DNA of 64,000 nucleotides from Sphingobacteriales bacterium (lineage in GTDB: Bacteria; Bacteroidota; Bacteroidia; Chitinophagales; JADIYW01): positions 1 to 64,000 of the forward strand of contig JADJYT010000010.1 in NCBI GenBank assembly GCA_016719635.1, read 5' to 3'. A program made the position numbers and the translations under genes. The notes under the pieces were generated by a model. It was not told where the DNA came from, made no database searches, and saw only the letters and a program-made list of their open reading frames with translations. Below are positions 62,846-64,000 of the stretch, in pieces; the stretch's first letter is position 1; every line of letters begins with the position of its first letter.

Positions 62846-64000
62846 ATGGAAAAACTGACTTTACAGCTCATCTTACTGTCTGTCTGAATTAAGTTTCAGT
62901 AAACAGAAACCTTTTAGCCACTTATTTGTAATTCTGTTATTCACTGCTGCACCATTTAATTCCTTTGCACAAGCCGATGCTAAATATGCAGTGTCTGCTT
63001 TACAACCACAGGAAATTTATTCCAAGGTAATTGTTAAATCAACTTCTCAGCAGTTTGAAAAAATAAATGAAGCAATCGGTTTTGACCACGTTCACCTGGA
63101 AAAAGACGGTTCCTTTACCGGTGAATTCTCAAAAGGTGAGATAGCTGAAATGATAAAATTAGGTGCAAAAGTAAAATATCTGATTCCGGATGTGATAAAG
63201 GATTTAACAAAAAACAATAATAAAAGACAAATCAATAACTCTTTATCCGACCTTGCTCCGGCTGGTTTTACTTACGGAAGCATGGGTGGTTATCTTACTT
63301 ATGCAGAAATTGTAACAAAACTCGATCAGCTTCGTACGATGTATCCGAATTTAATCAGTCAAAAATTCAGTATTGGAAAAAGTACAGAAAACAGAGACCT
63401 ATGGGTAGTCAGGATTTCTAACAATCCGGATGTGGATCAAAACAGTAAACCCAAAGTTTTCTTTAATGCATTAACACATGCCCGGGAACCGGCAGGAATG
63501 ATGCAGCTGATCTATTATATGTGTACCTTATTGCAGAATTACAATACGGACCCTGAAGTAAAACATTTAGTAGACAACCGTGAAATTTATTTTATGCCTT
63601 GTGTAAATCCCGATGGTTATGAATACAACAGAAGTACCAATCCAAACGGCGGCGGTATGTGGAGAAAAAACAGGTATAAAGAATGCACCGTTACTACCAC
63701 CGTTAGCAATTGCAGAGACATAAAAGTAAGAAGATGTGATACGGTATGGAATGCTGCACACACCTCTTATACGCTAAAGAATTGTAAAGACATTAAGATT
63801 GGTAGAATTTGTGATACTACCCGAACTACCAACTGTACGGTATATGGCGTTGACTTAAACAGAAATTACAGTTACAAATGGGCATATGACAATACCGGCA
63901 GCAGCAGCACAAAAACTTCCAGTACTTACCGCGGTCCGTCAGCTTTTTCAGAGCCGGAAACGAAAGCCATCAGGGATTTCAGTTATCTTAAGAATTTTAA
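62846..64000 (+). CDS. M14 zinc carboxypeptidase, 5' part, frame broken in the signal peptide
   Basis: ATG at 62846 gives MEKLTLQLILLSV and then a stop at 62885. The coding frame resumes as SELSFSKQKPFSHLFVILLF, a signal peptide ending SFAQ, so the break lies in CTGTCTGTCTG (62876-62886). The mature part has a propeptide-like region, then the M14 domain: GGYLTYAEIVTKLDQL, the zinc motif HAREPAG (HxxE), PCVNPDGYEYN, MWRKNR and GVDLNRNY with the substrate-binding Asn-Arg. Between WRKNR and GVDLNRNY lies a Cys-rich insert with two imperfect repeats (NCRDIKVRRCDT and NCKDIKIGRICDT). The gene continues past the right edge. Probably a secreted peptidase, likely with a T9SS tail. Confidence 0.85.

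Noticed and set aside
1..64000. CRISPR array, insertion sequence, rRNA operon
   Set aside because: No regularly spaced direct repeats, no transposase-like frame and no rRNA-like sequence were seen on either strand.

Overview
The window looks like a chromosomal segment of a Bacteroidota bacterium, probably of the Chitinophagia/Sphingobacteriia side. The reasons are: several large secreted proteins with type IX secretion system (T9SS) C-terminal sorting domains; a Bacteroidota-type geranylgeranylglyceryl phosphate synthase; DUF3127, DUF4126, DUF4199 and DUF4920 proteins; a NagZ-beta-lactamase fusion; and promoters of the Bacteroidota form TTG-N19/20-TAnnTTTG. Species-level placement cannot be made by eye.

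Layout. 1-6.9 kb: a T9SS-type surface protein running off the left edge, glyA, a sugar-phosphate nucleotidyltransferase and an exonuclease/GIY-YIG-like protein, all broken by indels that mostly sit in homopolymer runs. 6.9-17.2 kb: housekeeping genes (GGGP synthase, rsgA, a DnaQ-like exonuclease, an ORF6N protein, dtd, class Ia nrdB-nrdA) followed by a sulfur cluster (two YeeE/YedE-type membrane halves and a rhodanese) and a GNAT acetyltransferase. 17.3-20 kb: an RNA gene with tRNA-like ends and a large internal insert, then a small AT-rich island (Kv-type channel, a protein with a phage-head-like C-terminus, an orphan). 20-28.3 kb: a long minus-strand gene run with tRNA maturation genes (miaA, CCA-adding enzyme, Sua5/YrdC), an MFS transporter, a GT4 glycosyltransferase and dapD. 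28.3-32.3 kb: two lipoproteins, tRNA-Lys(UUU), a decayed gene, DUF3127, DUF4126 and a radical SAM/SPASM protein. 32.3-43.3 kb: three T9SS cargo genes, one containing an internal duplication of 1,956-bp period and two forming a tandem paralogous pair. 43.3-52 kb: a GH3-beta-lactamase fusion diverging from mutL, two rhomboids and an endonuclease/exonuclease/phosphatase protein. 51.2-55.8 kb: a minus-strand operon of a BatA-like protein, a dihydroorotase homologue lacking most catalytic residues, DUF4199 and a GT2 glycosyltransferase. 55.9-64 kb: a 2,169-residue T9SS surface protein and the 5' part of an M14 carboxypeptidase running off the right edge.

How the genes work together. The core genes cover nucleotide reduction, tRNA modification and quality control, ribosome assembly, mismatch repair, lysine/peptidoglycan precursor synthesis and wall recycling. 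The accessory part is mostly secreted T9SS cargo. The least explained items are the tRNA-like RNA with its 60-70 nt insert, a rod-like structured RNA candidate upstream of nrdBA, the perfect palindrome shared between the ORF6N gene and its upstream region, short tandem repeats inside two signal-peptide regions, and the catalytically degenerate dihydroorotase. No CRISPR array, insertion sequence or rRNA gene was seen.
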